Shown in pieces: positions 15,738-23,373 of a DNA stretch of 30,442 nt. The position numbers were made by a program, and so were the translations under genes. The notes beneath the pieces were generated by a model, which was given only the letters and a program-made list of their open reading frames with translations, had not been told where the DNA came from and made no database searches. The first letter of the stretch is position 1, and the number at the start of each line of letters is the position of its first letter. This DNA is from a virus, in IMG/VR virus record IMGVR_UViG_3300046462_000211, positions 1 through 30,442 of that record, one strand, 5' to 3'.

Positions 15738-16088
15738 TCAAGTTATCCCGAGGGCACTTCGGATGAGCGAGTGCTCGTCAGCATGGGTGTCCATCCAATC
15801 GGACCACTGGTCGCTCTTTGTCAAGTCCACATCGGCCAGGTTTATGCCGCCAACCCCGCTGAATGTGCGTAGCTGCTGGTGGGTAGCCTCGTGGGACTCA
15901 AGCCAGGCCGATATGACCTTTTGATCAGGGTCCCAGAGGGCAAAATTGTAGTCGGAAATAAAGACAACTGGTGTCTGAGACTGGAATATGCGGACGAACT
16001 GAGCGTGCTCCAGGTAGTGCTCCTGAAGCCAGATGGAGAACCCGGTGGCATCGTGGGGGAGGCAAATATCGTGAAAAAATATACTCAC
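15738..16088 (-). CDS. small protein with three W-x3-H-x3-H repeats
   Basis: A 116-residue protein with the same motif three times: WLQEHYLEH (residues 20-28), WLESHEATH (62-70) and WMDTHADEH (98-106). The last two are followed by a similar tail (QQLRTFSGV, SLIRSALGI). His pairs four residues apart on a helix are classic metal-ligand spacing, so three sites or one shared site are possible. Proteins with this kind of repeat appear in other phages next to tail-hub or internal protein genes, but I know of no assigned function. It is ATGA-coupled to the propeller-like protein gene, suggesting equal dosage with a tail component. Confidence 0.62.
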   Translation of the reverse strand: MSIFFHDICLPHDATGFSIWLQEHYLEHAQFVRIFQSQTPVVFISDYNFALWDPDQKVISAWLESHEATHQQLRTFSGVGGINLADVDLTKSDQWSDWMDTHADEHSLIRSALGIT

Positions 16089-17866
16089 GCCGCAGTCCTC
16101 GACGCCATGGTGGTGCCGTCCTGATACTCCATTACCATTCCATTGATAATTAGGCCAGAGAACGATCCCTCAAGCGTAAGCCCCAGGTAAACACCGGTTC
16201 CAGCCGCTTTGCTCCTTTGATAGAGAAACCCAGTTGAAAACCAGAATACGTCTTGCAGCGAGTTGTTCTGAAATTGCACCTTTTGGTTCAAATTATTGAC
16301 CCAAGTAACTAAGCCTCCGGTCTGAAACGGGAATGCAGTACTGCCATTCTCCGTGTCCACAGTCATGTTCATGGTGGATAATGTATTTGAATTTAGCGAT
16401 ACGGAGCATCGCATGGCCCTCTTGCCTTGATGAGGAGCGCCGTTATCTGATAATGCTGTCTGCACCAGAATAGTAACGGGTTTCGTTGGGTCCTGGAACA
16501 TCTGGGTAATGTCGCTGCCCGAGGACGAGAAGGTTTCGATGATGCCGTTGATAGGACACGTGACAATGGAGGTGATAGCGTCTCCTTGACTAGCTAGGAA
16601 CCACTTGTTCTTGTAGAAAGACAACATGATTGACCGGGTGATTCCCTTCACTGGGTCTTTGTATCTAGCCAGCAGTAGGAATGTATGGAGAGATGTGTGA
16701 AGGTCTTGCACGGCGGCCTGTAGCGGTTGGCTAAAATCCATCAAGGCAAATATTCCGTCCATGGGATCAGACACCTTCTCGACCGAAGCCCCGAGGACGG
16801 CGTAGACCCCAACCTTGTTGGCAAACAGAATCAGGCGATTATAGGATGCAATGCCCCGGGGAAAAGGTGTTCCCTGGTCAGACGATAGGGTGACGATATT
16901 AAATATCGTGGTGGAGCCGGAAACTGTAACTGTTCCAATCTGCTTGATGGAATTATCGCCGAATATGTACAGGAAGTTATTGAGACTCCGTAATGCAGTG
17001 ATCGAGTGTACGAGATCGGCATCCGTGATGGTGGTCGATCCGGCGGCGTCGGCTGTCGCGGCATCGTCAAAACCTTTCGTTCCTGTCCATGTCAAAACCC
17101 GTCCGCCACCGATCCAGACTCTTCCCGCGAAGATTGCCAGGGTGGTCGCAGTGAGGGAAAAGTGGGGCCAGACAATCGCTGTGGCCGCTGGCGCACCTGT
17201 GGCTGGCGAAAACGTAACCGTAATCGTGTCCCCGGCCAAGTATCCCGTCCCTGCGGTATCCAGGACAACGGCAGTGACCACGCCCCCGGTAATGACGGAA
17301 TGGGCAGTCGCGGCCACCGCCCCACCGCCAGAACCAGCCGAGAGAGTAACCCCGGGTGCCGCTCCAAAGGAGCCTCCTCCTGCCGTGACAACAATGTGGG
17401 GGGACGCCCCACCAGATTGGACGAAGACATTTCCATCCCAGGTGCAGTAGCCTGCCGTCGCATCGGCTATCAGAACGCGCTGAGACGACCAGGTTGTGCA
17501 ATCGGGGACAAGAGAGAAGGTCCCGGCCAGAGCAAACTTTACGGACGTGTTGGCTGTGAGGTTGAAGTCCCAGCCGGAGCCGTCAGCGCCGAACGCTATG
17601 ATGTGGTCGGCGTTGACCAGCGTATTTGGGTTGGTGAAATTGGCGAAGAACAGAGAGTCAAATGTGGTTCCCGCGATGTTGAATATTGATGGAGCAGGGC
17701 CGTTGCAGACCACCAACTGGTTGGGGCCGACAATCTGCATGTTCTCGCACCAATACAATTCATTGACCGCCAGAGCCTCTCTAGCCGACTGCGTGTTCAT
17801 GGTGGTGAAACCGCGATAGGCGATGTAGGACTTGGTATCGACTTGTTGCTGGGCTACGCTGGGCAT
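16085..17866 (-). CDS. propeller-like tail hub or DNA-stabilising protein
   Basis: A 593-residue protein starting at 17866 in a TAATG overlap, with GAGGGG upstream; an upstream in-frame ATG at 17893 lacks this support. It has repeated blade-like strands (HIIAFGADGSGWDF, RVLIADATAGYCTWDG, RVWIGGGRVLTWTG, NNFLYIFGDNSIKQIG, NRLILFANKVGVYAV), as in the beta-propeller tail proteins of short-tailed phages that close the portal channel (P22 gp10-like). A glycine-rich module (residues about 155-234) is inserted in the propeller and contains GTGYLAGDTITVTF. It follows the adaptor gene, as expected for a tail component added after it. The functional call is by fold style and gene order. Confidence 0.62.
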   Translation of the reverse strand: MPSVAQQQVDTKSYIAYRGFTTMNTQSAREALAVNELYWCENMQIVGPNQLVVCNGPAPSIFNIAGTTFDSLFFANFTNPNTLVNADHIIAFGADGSGWDFNLTANTSVKFALAGTFSLVPDCTTWSSQRVLIADATAGYCTWDGNVFVQSGGASPHIVVTAGGGSFGAAPGVTLSAGSGGGAVAATAHSVITGGVVTAVVLDTAGTGYLAGDTITVTFSPATGAPAATAIVWPHFSLTATTLAIFAGRVWIGGGRVLTWTGTKGFDDAATADAAGSTTITDADLVHSITALRSLNNFLYIFGDNSIKQIGTVTVSGSTTIFNIVTLSSDQGTPFPRGIASYNRLILFANKVGVYAVLGASVEKVSDPMDGIFALMDFSQPLQAAVQDLHTSLHTFLLLARYKDPVKGITRSIMLSFYKNKWFLASQGDAITSIVTCPINGIIETFSSSGSDITQMFQDPTKPVTILVQTALSDNGAPHQGKRAMRCSVSLNSNTLSTMNMTVDTENGSTAFPFQTGGLVTWVNNLNQKVQFQNNSLQDVFWFSTGFLYQRSKAAGTGVYLGLTLEGSFSGLIINGMVMEYQDGTTMASRTAA

Positions 17867-18753
17867 TACCAGCCCCTCTGCATTCGGCGCCACATAGTCT
17901 GGTAGGCGTTCTGCATACGTCGCGTCTGACGGGTCCTCTGTATTTGCTGATACCTTTCTTCATATTTCTTATTGAAGTAGTCGGCCTGACCAAAGTTCTG
18001 CAACTTGATCAGGGCTAGGTGGGCCGCGTAAAACTGCACACAATCGGCCATTGGCATGATGATTTGAAGATCGCTGTCGGTCGGCAACAACAGCAACCCC
18101 GGCAACACCACGGCGTCAATCTCCAAGGTATAGGTCTGGTCGGGTACCGGGTATAGATAGAAGGTGTTAGCCTCGGTGTAGTTGGACCAAACTGCCGGCT
18201 GGCCGCTTCGTAGCGTCGTGTTGGAACGCATGAACGCCTGAAATGTGCTGAATACCTCCCATTTCATCATGGAACGCTGGGTGCCGAAAATGCTGGTGAT
18301 CGAGAGGAAGTCCATCACGCGGACGAGAGGAACTGCCGTCGCTGCGGCAGCGCCAGCCGAGAAAGTGACTGCGGGGGTTGTGGTGTAGCCGGACCCCCAG
18401 TTGGTCATGGCGATGGTCGATACCACCATGGTGGGGGCCGTTCCGGTCATAACAGCCGTTCCGGTGGCCGTTACTCCTCCGCCCCCCGGGGGGTCGAAGG
18501 TAATCGTAGGCGTGCTGCTGTAGGTCCCACCGTTGGTGACTATGGCGCCACCCACCCCGCCGGACATGGGGTAAGTTTCCTGGTTGGCAATCGAGGACAG
18601 GTTGGTGAAGAAAGAACGCACGCAATGGAAGTCTAGGGCAACCCTGGTGCGTGCGTTGTTAATGAATGTCGTTAGCTCTGTAGTTGTAAAATCAATAGCA
18701 GAGCTATCGTGGATAAGCTCCTGGACTTGCGAAATGTAATCGGAGAGGAGCAT
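17866..18753 (-). CDS. head-tail adaptor-like protein with inserted beta module
   Basis: A 295-residue protein. The N-terminus (LLSDYISQVQELIHDSS, then TTTELTTFINNARTRVALD) has the helical start typical of phage head-tail adaptors (a short helix, a T-x-x-E-L-x-x-F-I-N-x-A helix). The C-terminal part has helices that fit a ring protein (LALIKLQNFGQADYFNKKYE) and an Arg-rich tail. Residues about 64-142 hold a Gly-rich insert with two GxYxxxPxxTF units (GGTYSSTPTITF, GSGYTTTPAVTF). Adaptors form a ring below the portal and receive the tail. It lies between capsid genes and the hub gene, in the expected order. Confidence 0.62.
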   Translation of the reverse strand: MLLSDYISQVQELIHDSSAIDFTTTELTTFINNARTRVALDFHCVRSFFTNLSSIANQETYPMSGGVGGAIVTNGGTYSSTPTITFDPPGGGGVTATGTAVMTGTAPTMVVSTIAMTNWGSGYTTTPAVTFSAGAAAATAVPLVRVMDFLSITSIFGTQRSMMKWEVFSTFQAFMRSNTTLRSGQPAVWSNYTEANTFYLYPVPDQTYTLEIDAVVLPGLLLLPTDSDLQIIMPMADCVQFYAAHLALIKLQNFGQADYFNKKYEERYQQIQRTRQTRRMQNAYQTMWRRMQRGW

Positions 18754-18762
18754 TCATGGTCC

Positions 18763-19176
18763 TTAAGCCCGCGCTTCTGCCGCGTCCACCGCCGCCATGG
18801 TCTTGTTCACTTTGGGAGCCCTCTTACCCAAGGGCTCGCCGTCCTCATCCACCTCGACCGGCACCATGCGGTAGAGGATGGGGGTGATTTCGATCTTCTT
18901 GTAGAAGCTGTCCGCGCGACCGTCCGCGACCATTTCCGGCGTGTTCCATCCCATCCGCTTCTTGACGTGACGCTCCACGGTTGACAGGTCCACGCTGGGG
19001 AACCAGCCAAAGATGTGGTTGGCCGCGTCGATGGGAAGCGAGATGGGGACGTTCTCCGGGAACGTATAGGGCACACCGTCAAAGCGGTCGCTGATCGGAA
19101 AGTCGTTCCGATTGACCACCTTGACATTCATGATCTGGGGCTGGCCGAGTTCAGATTCTGTGACCGGTTCAGTCAT
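18763..19176 (-). CDS. conserved-looking capsid-region protein, unknown
   Basis: A 137-residue protein. Residues about 17-60 carry a compact beta-type segment (NVKVVNRNDFPISDRFDGVPY, then TFPENVPISLP and AANHIFGWF), a pattern I associate with small proteins between capsid and adaptor genes in several phage groups. The C-terminus is charged and Ala/Lys-rich. It is ATGA-coupled to the upstream small gene and ends 9 bases before the adaptor start. It may be a minor capsid or head-completion protein; no direct evidence. Confidence 0.52.
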   Translation of the reverse strand: MTEPVTESELGQPQIMNVKVVNRNDFPISDRFDGVPYTFPENVPISLPIDAANHIFGWFPSVDLSTVERHVKKRMGWNTPEMVADGRADSFYKKIEITPILYRMVPVEVDEDGEPLGKRAPKVNKTMAAVDAAEARA

Positions 19177-19436
19177 GATTTTGCCTTCTTTCTAGCAGGC
19201 GTAAGCTCGTCCTCGGTTATCGGGGGCGGTAGAGGCCCAACCACTTCCGGCGCAAGCGTTTCGGGTTCCGGGGGGTGTTCGCGTTCGTCCGGGTAGTTGA
19301 TCCACGTATTAAAGGCATTCGCCATGGCAATGAACATTGCGGCGTCGAAGTGATCGTTGTTGTCGCGCGGGGCCGTTGCATAGGCATCTCGTTTAGCCTT
19401 GGCGACCGCCTCTATCAAGTCCTTGATGTGGTCCAT
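19173..19436 (-). CDS. small acidic protein of the capsid region, unknown
   Basis: An 87-residue protein with a helical N-terminal half (IKDLIEAVAKAKRDAYA, then HFDAAMFIAMANAFNTWINY) and a Pro/Glu-rich C-terminal half ending in a basic tail. No family was recognised. The start lacks a strong ribosome-binding site but lies 4 bases beyond the end of the preceding gene, and the stop overlaps the next start by ATGA, so it probably is translated by coupling. Confidence 0.48.
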   Translation of the reverse strand: MDHIKDLIEAVAKAKRDAYATAPRDNNDHFDAAMFIAMANAFNTWINYPDEREHPPEPETLAPEVVGPLPPPITEDELTPARKKAKS

Positions 19437-19440
19437 GGGA

Positions 19441-20670
19441 CTAGTCGTTGATCATCATTTGCAGGACGGAGGTGTCGTTGATGCCGCCTTGGGTCATGGC
19501 CGAGAACACGATGGACCCCGTTCCTATGGATGAACTTTGCAGAACGCCGAAGTTGGCGGCGATCAGCAGTTTCTGGAACCCGAAACCAGGGTCCTCCATG
19601 GTCAGGGCGCCGGCCGTGGAGGTGAGAACACCTCGGGCGGGCCGGGGCTGTAGCCAGTTGTTGTTATAAAAGGCCGTGGTAATGGGCGGAGCGGTAGCGG
19701 GCGTGAGAAGACCCAGCGAGCTGACCCAGGCATTCCCAACAGTGTAAGCAGTGCCCGAACCGCCGGTCAGGGTCAGCAGCGCGGTGGAAAGAATGGCGGT
19801 GGCGGCGGCGCTGGTTGGGCCGTTGGCGAAGGTGATGGCTGGGATGGCCGAGGCAAGGTAGCCGGAACCGTAGTCGGTGACCACGAGGCCGGTGAGGGTG
19901 GCGCTCCCGGCGAGGGCCGGGCCGGTGATCAGGGCGCCAGTCGTTCCCGAAGCCGGGGTCAGGCCAGAGGCCCAGTTCTGAGGCGGCAAGTTGGTGATCA
20001 GGCCGGGTGGGAAATAGGGGGCCGGCAACCCGGTGGCCGGAACCGTATAGGGCAGCGCCAGGGAACCGGGATAGTCGAAGAACTGCGGCACCACGTAGAA
20101 GTTAGGCACCGAGGTGTAGCCGGCGCCAGGATTAACCATGGTCACTGAAGTGATGGCGCCGCCGGCCGTCAGAGCTGCCACTGCGGTAGCCTGAATGCCT
20201 CCGGGGGGCGGCGGATCGATCAGGATGGTGGGCGGTGTCACGAAGCCGGAACCGGCTTGGGTAACGGTCGCGGTGCCGCCTGCGGTCCCAACCGCCCCGC
20301 CGATGATGGCATAGCCTTTGGCTTGGATACCGGAGGCCGGGGCCGCGATGGTGACCGTGCAGCCGGTCTGGGTGGGGCCGATGCCGTTGGTCCCCACCGT
20401 CCCAGGAGTCGTAATCGAAGCCCCTTGCACCACGCCCGACATGTTGATGATGCGCCAGTTGTAGCCGTCCACCGCCATGGCGAAAGTAGGAGCGCCGGCC
20501 GTGGACATGTTGCGCCAGGACCATTGCACCGGGTCCCACCACTGTAGGATGGTCTGCCCACCCAAGGTGATTAGGTAGTTTCCCGGGGGCAGGTAGGAAT
20601 AGGCCCCGCCGGGAAGCGAAATCGGGAATGAACCCGCCTGGTTGAATGGAAATGCGCCACCGAGTCTCAT
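19441..20670 (-). CDS. structural protein built from Gly-Tyr beta modules, capsid-region
   Basis: A 409-residue protein. Residues 1-80 form an N-terminal domain (GGAYSYLPPGNYLITLGG, QWWDPVQWSWRN) that recalls particle-attached proteins. The rest repeats a beta module: GSGFVTPPTILIDPPPPGG (140-158), then ATAVAALTAGGAITSVTMV and GAGYTSVPNF (161-191), and GSGYLASAIPAITFANGP (268-285) followed by TSAAATAILS. Such modules are common in phage surface proteins as stacked Ig-like or hairpin units. The gene directly follows the capsid protein gene, so it may be a head decoration or head-fibre protein. Ribosome-binding site AAGGGTGA supports the start. Confidence 0.55.
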   Translation of the reverse strand: MRLGGAFPFNQAGSFPISLPGGAYSYLPPGNYLITLGGQTILQWWDPVQWSWRNMSTAGAPTFAMAVDGYNWRIINMSGVVQGASITTPGTVGTNGIGPTQTGCTVTIAAPASGIQAKGYAIIGGAVGTAGGTATVTQAGSGFVTPPTILIDPPPPGGIQATAVAALTAGGAITSVTMVNPGAGYTSVPNFYVVPQFFDYPGSLALPYTVPATGLPAPYFPPGLITNLPPQNWASGLTPASGTTGALITGPALAGSATLTGLVVTDYGSGYLASAIPAITFANGPTSAAATAILSTALLTLTGGSGTAYTVGNAWVSSLGLLTPATAPPITTAFYNNNWLQPRPARGVLTSTAGALTMEDPGFGFQKLLIAANFGVLQSSSIGTGSIVFSAMTQGGINDTSVLQMMIND

Positions 20671-20680
20671 GGGTTCACCC

Positions 20681-21688
20681 TTAAATGTTCAGGTAGGCGA
20701 GGTTGTCGAACTTGCCGTGGGCCTTGCACTTGACATCAACCATCTCCAGAAGCGTCAGGAGCGCGCCGAGATAGCCAAACTGGCCGTTGGCCAAAGTGCT
20801 TTCAAACCCGGTGAAGTGGAAGGATGCACGCTCATGAATGTAGAGAGAGAGGTAGTCAGTGTTGAGGAGATAGAGGGTGCCCTCGGGACAATAGGGGTCG
20901 GGATAAAATGGCACCCCGGCGATATCAAGGGCCTTGAACAGGGCTTCGACCTTGCCCTCGCTGAAGGAGGAATTGGGGGTGACGTTGTAGCGTTCATTCG
21001 GGGTAAAATCTTGCGCCAAATTTGTCCAAGTTCCAAACCCCATGAGCCCCATCTTGGGGGTCTCGCCCGTAACCTTCGTCACCTGGCTGATGTATTGCAA
21101 CATCAAATTCCTGGTGGGGGTGGTAGCCGAGGAGTTGTGGACGTAAGTTGATTTCCAAAACGCATTGTTGGTTCTGGATAGACCGCCGTAGCTGGCGGCG
21201 AAGGTTCCGTCATCCACCGCCGCCGGCAACCCAACCATGGACTGGGTATTGGCGATGTTGTTGTACATGTCGGTGGAGAAGCGGTCTAATGTAACGTTGG
21301 TGGCGTCGTTCATGCGCGCTTCGATCAGCGGCACTACCGAGTAGTCCAACTGGACCAAGCCCTCCATTCCTAGGAACGGAATGGCGGTGAGATACCCTTT
21401 GAGGTCGAATTCCGCGTTCTGCAAACCAGGCGTCACACCAGGCTGGTTGAACGATCCGTCATAGCCGATGTTCTGAATCGTCACCATGGGGTTGCCCTGG
21501 AGGGGAACCGTGATGGGTGACAAGCCGCCGGAGGCCACCTGAGCGTGGGAAAGCATCGCCGCCATCCACGGAGTGGACTTCCAAAGTTGGACGAACACCT
21601 TGGGAATGAAGGCTCGACGGGTGACAGCCGCCAATTCCGCAGCTATCGCGCCTTGCGCTGGAATAATGCCTTGACCGAATACCGGCAC
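20681..21688 (-). CDS. major capsid protein candidate
   Basis: A 335-residue protein of the right size and place for an HK97-fold major capsid protein: it follows the scaffold-like gene and precedes adaptor and tail genes. Features that fit are an N-terminal helix (AELAAVTRRAFIPKVFVQLWKS), a beta region with ITVPLQGNPMVTIQNIGYDG, a long spine-like helix around PLIEARMNDATNVTLDRFSTD, and a late strand-turn LYLLNTDYLSLYIHE typical of capsid proteins of this group. The start is preceded by AGGAGG at ideal distance, one of the strongest sites in the window, fitting high expression. No protease gene is seen, so cleavage of an N-terminal arm is not indicated. Confidence 0.78.
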   Translation of the reverse strand: MPVFGQGIIPAQGAIAAELAAVTRRAFIPKVFVQLWKSTPWMAAMLSHAQVASGGLSPITVPLQGNPMVTIQNIGYDGSFNQPGVTPGLQNAEFDLKGYLTAIPFLGMEGLVQLDYSVVPLIEARMNDATNVTLDRFSTDMYNNIANTQSMVGLPAAVDDGTFAASYGGLSRTNNAFWKSTYVHNSSATTPTRNLMLQYISQVTKVTGETPKMGLMGFGTWTNLAQDFTPNERYNVTPNSSFSEGKVEALFKALDIAGVPFYPDPYCPEGTLYLLNTDYLSLYIHERASFHFTGFESTLANGQFGYLGALLTLLEMVDVKCKAHGKFDNLAYLNI

Positions 21689-21716
21689 ATGAGCCTCCTA
21701 CTGTTATTGCCGCCGG

Positions 21717-22220
21717 TTATCGGCCGGCGCGAAATTCATCAATGATGGCGTAGGCAGCATCCGAGGCCGCTTTTTCCGGGTTTTGCAGCAGGCCAGGGAG
21801 GTTTGGAAACTCCCAGATTTGCCCGTGACGCATCTTGTCGCGATTGGATGGCTTCGAGGGAGCAATATCGGCGGCGTAGACCTTGGCGGCGGCCTCGTAA
21901 TCGTTGAGTCCGTACTTCTTCATCACGCCGGTTTCGATTTCCTTGACCTGATCCTCGGTGTATTTCCCCGAATTGATCAATTTGTTGCGCTGGTTGCGCG
22001 CATTTCGCTGCGCCTGCTCCGCTTTGGAGCGGATTTCCTTCTCTTCCTGCTCTCGCTTGAACTGCGACTTGAAATCTTCGAACTGAACATCGGCCGGAAG
22101 GCGGTAATTCGGGTCCACCTTCTTCATTTGCTTGAGAAAATCGTTGCGCGTATTAGGGTCGCCGGCCAGTTTCATGGCCAGTTGCCCCAGAGATTGCAGA
22201 ACTTCAGGTGTGACAGCCAT
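21717..22220 (-). CDS. scaffold-like capsid assembly protein candidate
   Basis: A 167-residue protein. An in-frame ATG at 22355 would extend it through the next gene in another frame; I prefer the ATG at 22220, one base after the upstream TAA stop. Residues about 46-85 form a charged coiled coil (EDFKSQFKREQEEKEIRSK, then QAQRNARNQRN), followed by KYTEDQVKEIETGVMKKYG and LNDYEAAAKVYAADIAP. This helical, charged make-up just upstream of the capsid gene fits a scaffolding protein. No protease motif is present. The C-terminus is helical (AASDAAYAIIDEFRAG). The call rests on position and composition. Confidence 0.55.
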   Translation of the reverse strand: MAVTPEVLQSLGQLAMKLAGDPNTRNDFLKQMKKVDPNYRLPADVQFEDFKSQFKREQEEKEIRSKAEQAQRNARNQRNKLINSGKYTEDQVKEIETGVMKKYGLNDYEAAAKVYAADIAPSKPSNRDKMRHGQIWEFPNLPGLLQNPEKAASDAAYAIIDEFRAGR

Positions 22221-22221
22221 G

Positions 22222-22449
22222 TTAGTACCCATCTTTGAGTTTGATGCCGGCAAGACCGGGGTAACCGGACGGATTGCCGTAGTTCTTGGCCTTAGAGGTG
22301 TCTTTGAGGTTGCCGGTCGGGAACGCTTTCTCGAAATTGCGATTGATTTCGACAATCATCTTGTCTGACGTGCCCACCATGTAGCCCTTGCGGCCGAACG
22401 GATTGATGATGCTGTCGGCCTCGGCGGTGTCTTTGGCTTTCTCGGCCAT
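22222..22449 (-). CDS. small protein upstream of scaffold, unknown
   Basis: A 75-residue protein with a charged N-terminus and a region NPFGRKGYMVGTSDKMIVEI followed by a basic, Gly/Asn-rich C-terminal half. Its start shares one base with the upstream stop and its stop lies one base before the scaffold-like start, so it sits in a coupled chain. No family was recognised. A capsid-related or accessory role is only suggested by position. Confidence 0.48.
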   Translation of the reverse strand: MAEKAKDTAEADSIINPFGRKGYMVGTSDKMIVEINRNFEKAFPTGNLKDTSKAKNYGNPSGYPGLAGIKLKDGY

Positions 22450-22646
22450 TAGATCGGCTTGCCCTTGCGGGTGAGGTCGCTTTTTTCCAGAGCCAGCGGC
22501 CGGTCGGGCGCCATCAACTTGGAGGCGGACGAGAACCCGCCGTGCTCAGAGAAGGACGCGACGTTCTGAAACATGCCGTTCTTGGCTTTTCGGGTGCCCA
22601 TGTCGCCCGAGGAAACCTTGGGGCGAAGGTAGTTATATTCTGCCAA
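22449..22646 (-). CDS. small protein with TTG start, unknown
   Basis: A 65-residue protein, Lys/Ser/Gly-rich, without a recognised domain. The start is TTG at 22646: AGGAGG (22652-22657) stands exactly 5 bases upstream and no ATG or GTG is suitably placed, so the site decides the start. It is coupled by a one-base overlap to the next gene. Possible roles include a minor head component, but no evidence was seen. Confidence 0.5.
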   Translation of the reverse strand: MAEYNYLRPKVSSGDMGTRKAKNGMFQNVASFSEHGGFSSASKLMAPDRPLALEKSDLTRKGKPI

Positions 22647-22651
22647 TGTAA

Positions 22652-22657
22652 CCTCCT
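22652..22657 (-). promoter_or_regulatory. strong ribosome-binding site fixing a TTG start
   Basis: AGGAGG on the minus strand, five bases before the TTG at 22646. Its strength and spacing make the rare start codon convincing. Confidence 0.65.
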
Positions 22658-22658
22658 G

Positions 22659-23099
22659 TTATGCGCCGCCGCCGGGCATTTCCATCGGAGCCATTGTCGG
22701 GGCGCCGATGCCGGGGCGAGGTGTGATTCCGGGGGGAGGCGCTGCACCACCAATGCCGCCACCCTTTGCGGCTTGCGCCATCTGGGTGGCGACAGCCGGG
22801 GCCATCGCGCCGTCCTGCTCCTTGCCGAAGTTTGCAGTGAGGGCTCTCACGGCGTTGATCAACCCGTTGTACTTCTTGCTGGCAATTGGGTAGGCGAGCA
22901 GCGCCTTGTGCAGAGTTTCAATCGCAAACTTTACCTGTGCGTCTGCCGCCGCTTCTTTGCCTGCTCCTTCCCCGGGGGAAAGCGCGGGCGACGATCCTGG
23001 ACCAGTCGGCCCACCGGCCGGATTTCCCGGCAACGCCGGCCTGGGCGGCAACATGCCGCCGGCTGTCATTGGTGGTCGAGGGCCGAAAGGAGGAGACAT
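22659..23099 (-). CDS. Pro/Gly-rich protein with LHK/SKKYN helical core
   Basis: A 146-residue protein with disordered Pro/Gly-rich arms on both sides of a helical core at about 55-93. The core contains LHKALLAYPIASKKYNGLI (63-81), which reappears in closely related form in the small protein encoded at 25894-26052. It is the first gene after the terminator, so it opens the capsid operon; GGAG lies 5 bases upstream of the ATG. No promoter could be assigned with confidence in the gap before it. Function is unknown; the repeated core suggests a shared binding partner in the particle or packaging complex. Confidence 0.52.
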   Translation of the reverse strand: MSPPFGPRPPMTAGGMLPPRPALPGNPAGGPTGPGSSPALSPGEGAGKEAAADAQVKFAIETLHKALLAYPIASKKYNGLINAVRALTANFGKEQDGAMAPAVATQMAQAAKGGGIGGAAPPPGITPRPGIGAPTMAPMEMPGGGA

Positions 23100-23170
23100 T
23101 CTTGCTCCAAAACTAATTCGTTTTTGAGCAATACGCCTAAATGGGGGAGCTTGTCACCGCGACGGTCGAC

Positions 23171-23206
23171 AAACAAAAACCCCGCCAGGGGGGACAAGGC
23201 GGGGTT
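23171..23206 (-). terminator. rho-independent terminator between portal and capsid operons
   Basis: On the minus strand AACCCCGCC (23206-23198) pairs perfectly with GGCGGGGTT (23186-23178) around a 11-base loop, followed by a T-rich tract (TTTTTGTTTG including the stem end). On the plus strand no T-tract follows the stem, so it works for the leftward transcript. It ends the lysis/terminase/portal operon. Confidence 0.85.
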
Positions 23207-23238
23207 CTCGCGTCCGTGGGGACTGACAGGGTTTGCGT

Positions 23239-23274
23239 TTAGCGCCGCCTGCCGCGTCGGTGCCGCCTAGCCAT
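23239..23274 (-). CDS. 11-residue arginine-rich micro-ORF
   Basis: This tiny ORF encodes MARRHRRGRRR: seven Arg and one His in eleven residues. GGAGG stands exactly 5 bases before the ATG, as good as the site of the capsid gene. An in-frame upstream ATG at 23286 would add MEVT but uses no comparable site. The ORF lies about 100 bases after the portal stop and 32 bases before the terminator hairpin, so it would be the last gene of its operon. It could be a real micro-protein that binds DNA or RNA, or a translated leader affecting termination. Chance occurrence cannot be excluded. Confidence 0.4.
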   Translation of the reverse strand: MARRHRRGRRR

Positions 23275-23373
23275 GGTGACCTCCATTTTGATTACCCGTC
23301 ATTGCGGGCGGGAGTTTCTACCAGGACATTCAACTACAGAAATAGCCGGGGCGCAACGCGACGAACGACGCTA

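Noticed and set aside
23100-23170. Possible promoter for the capsid operon (GTGACA followed 18 bases later by TATTGC, minus strand)
   Set aside because: The -10-like hexamer matches the consensus only weakly, and phage or alphaproteobacterial promoters may differ; position after the terminator is suggestive only.
23275-23373. tRNA or structured RNA after the portal gene
   Set aside because: No cloverleaf pairing or CCA end was found; only short weak hairpins are possible.
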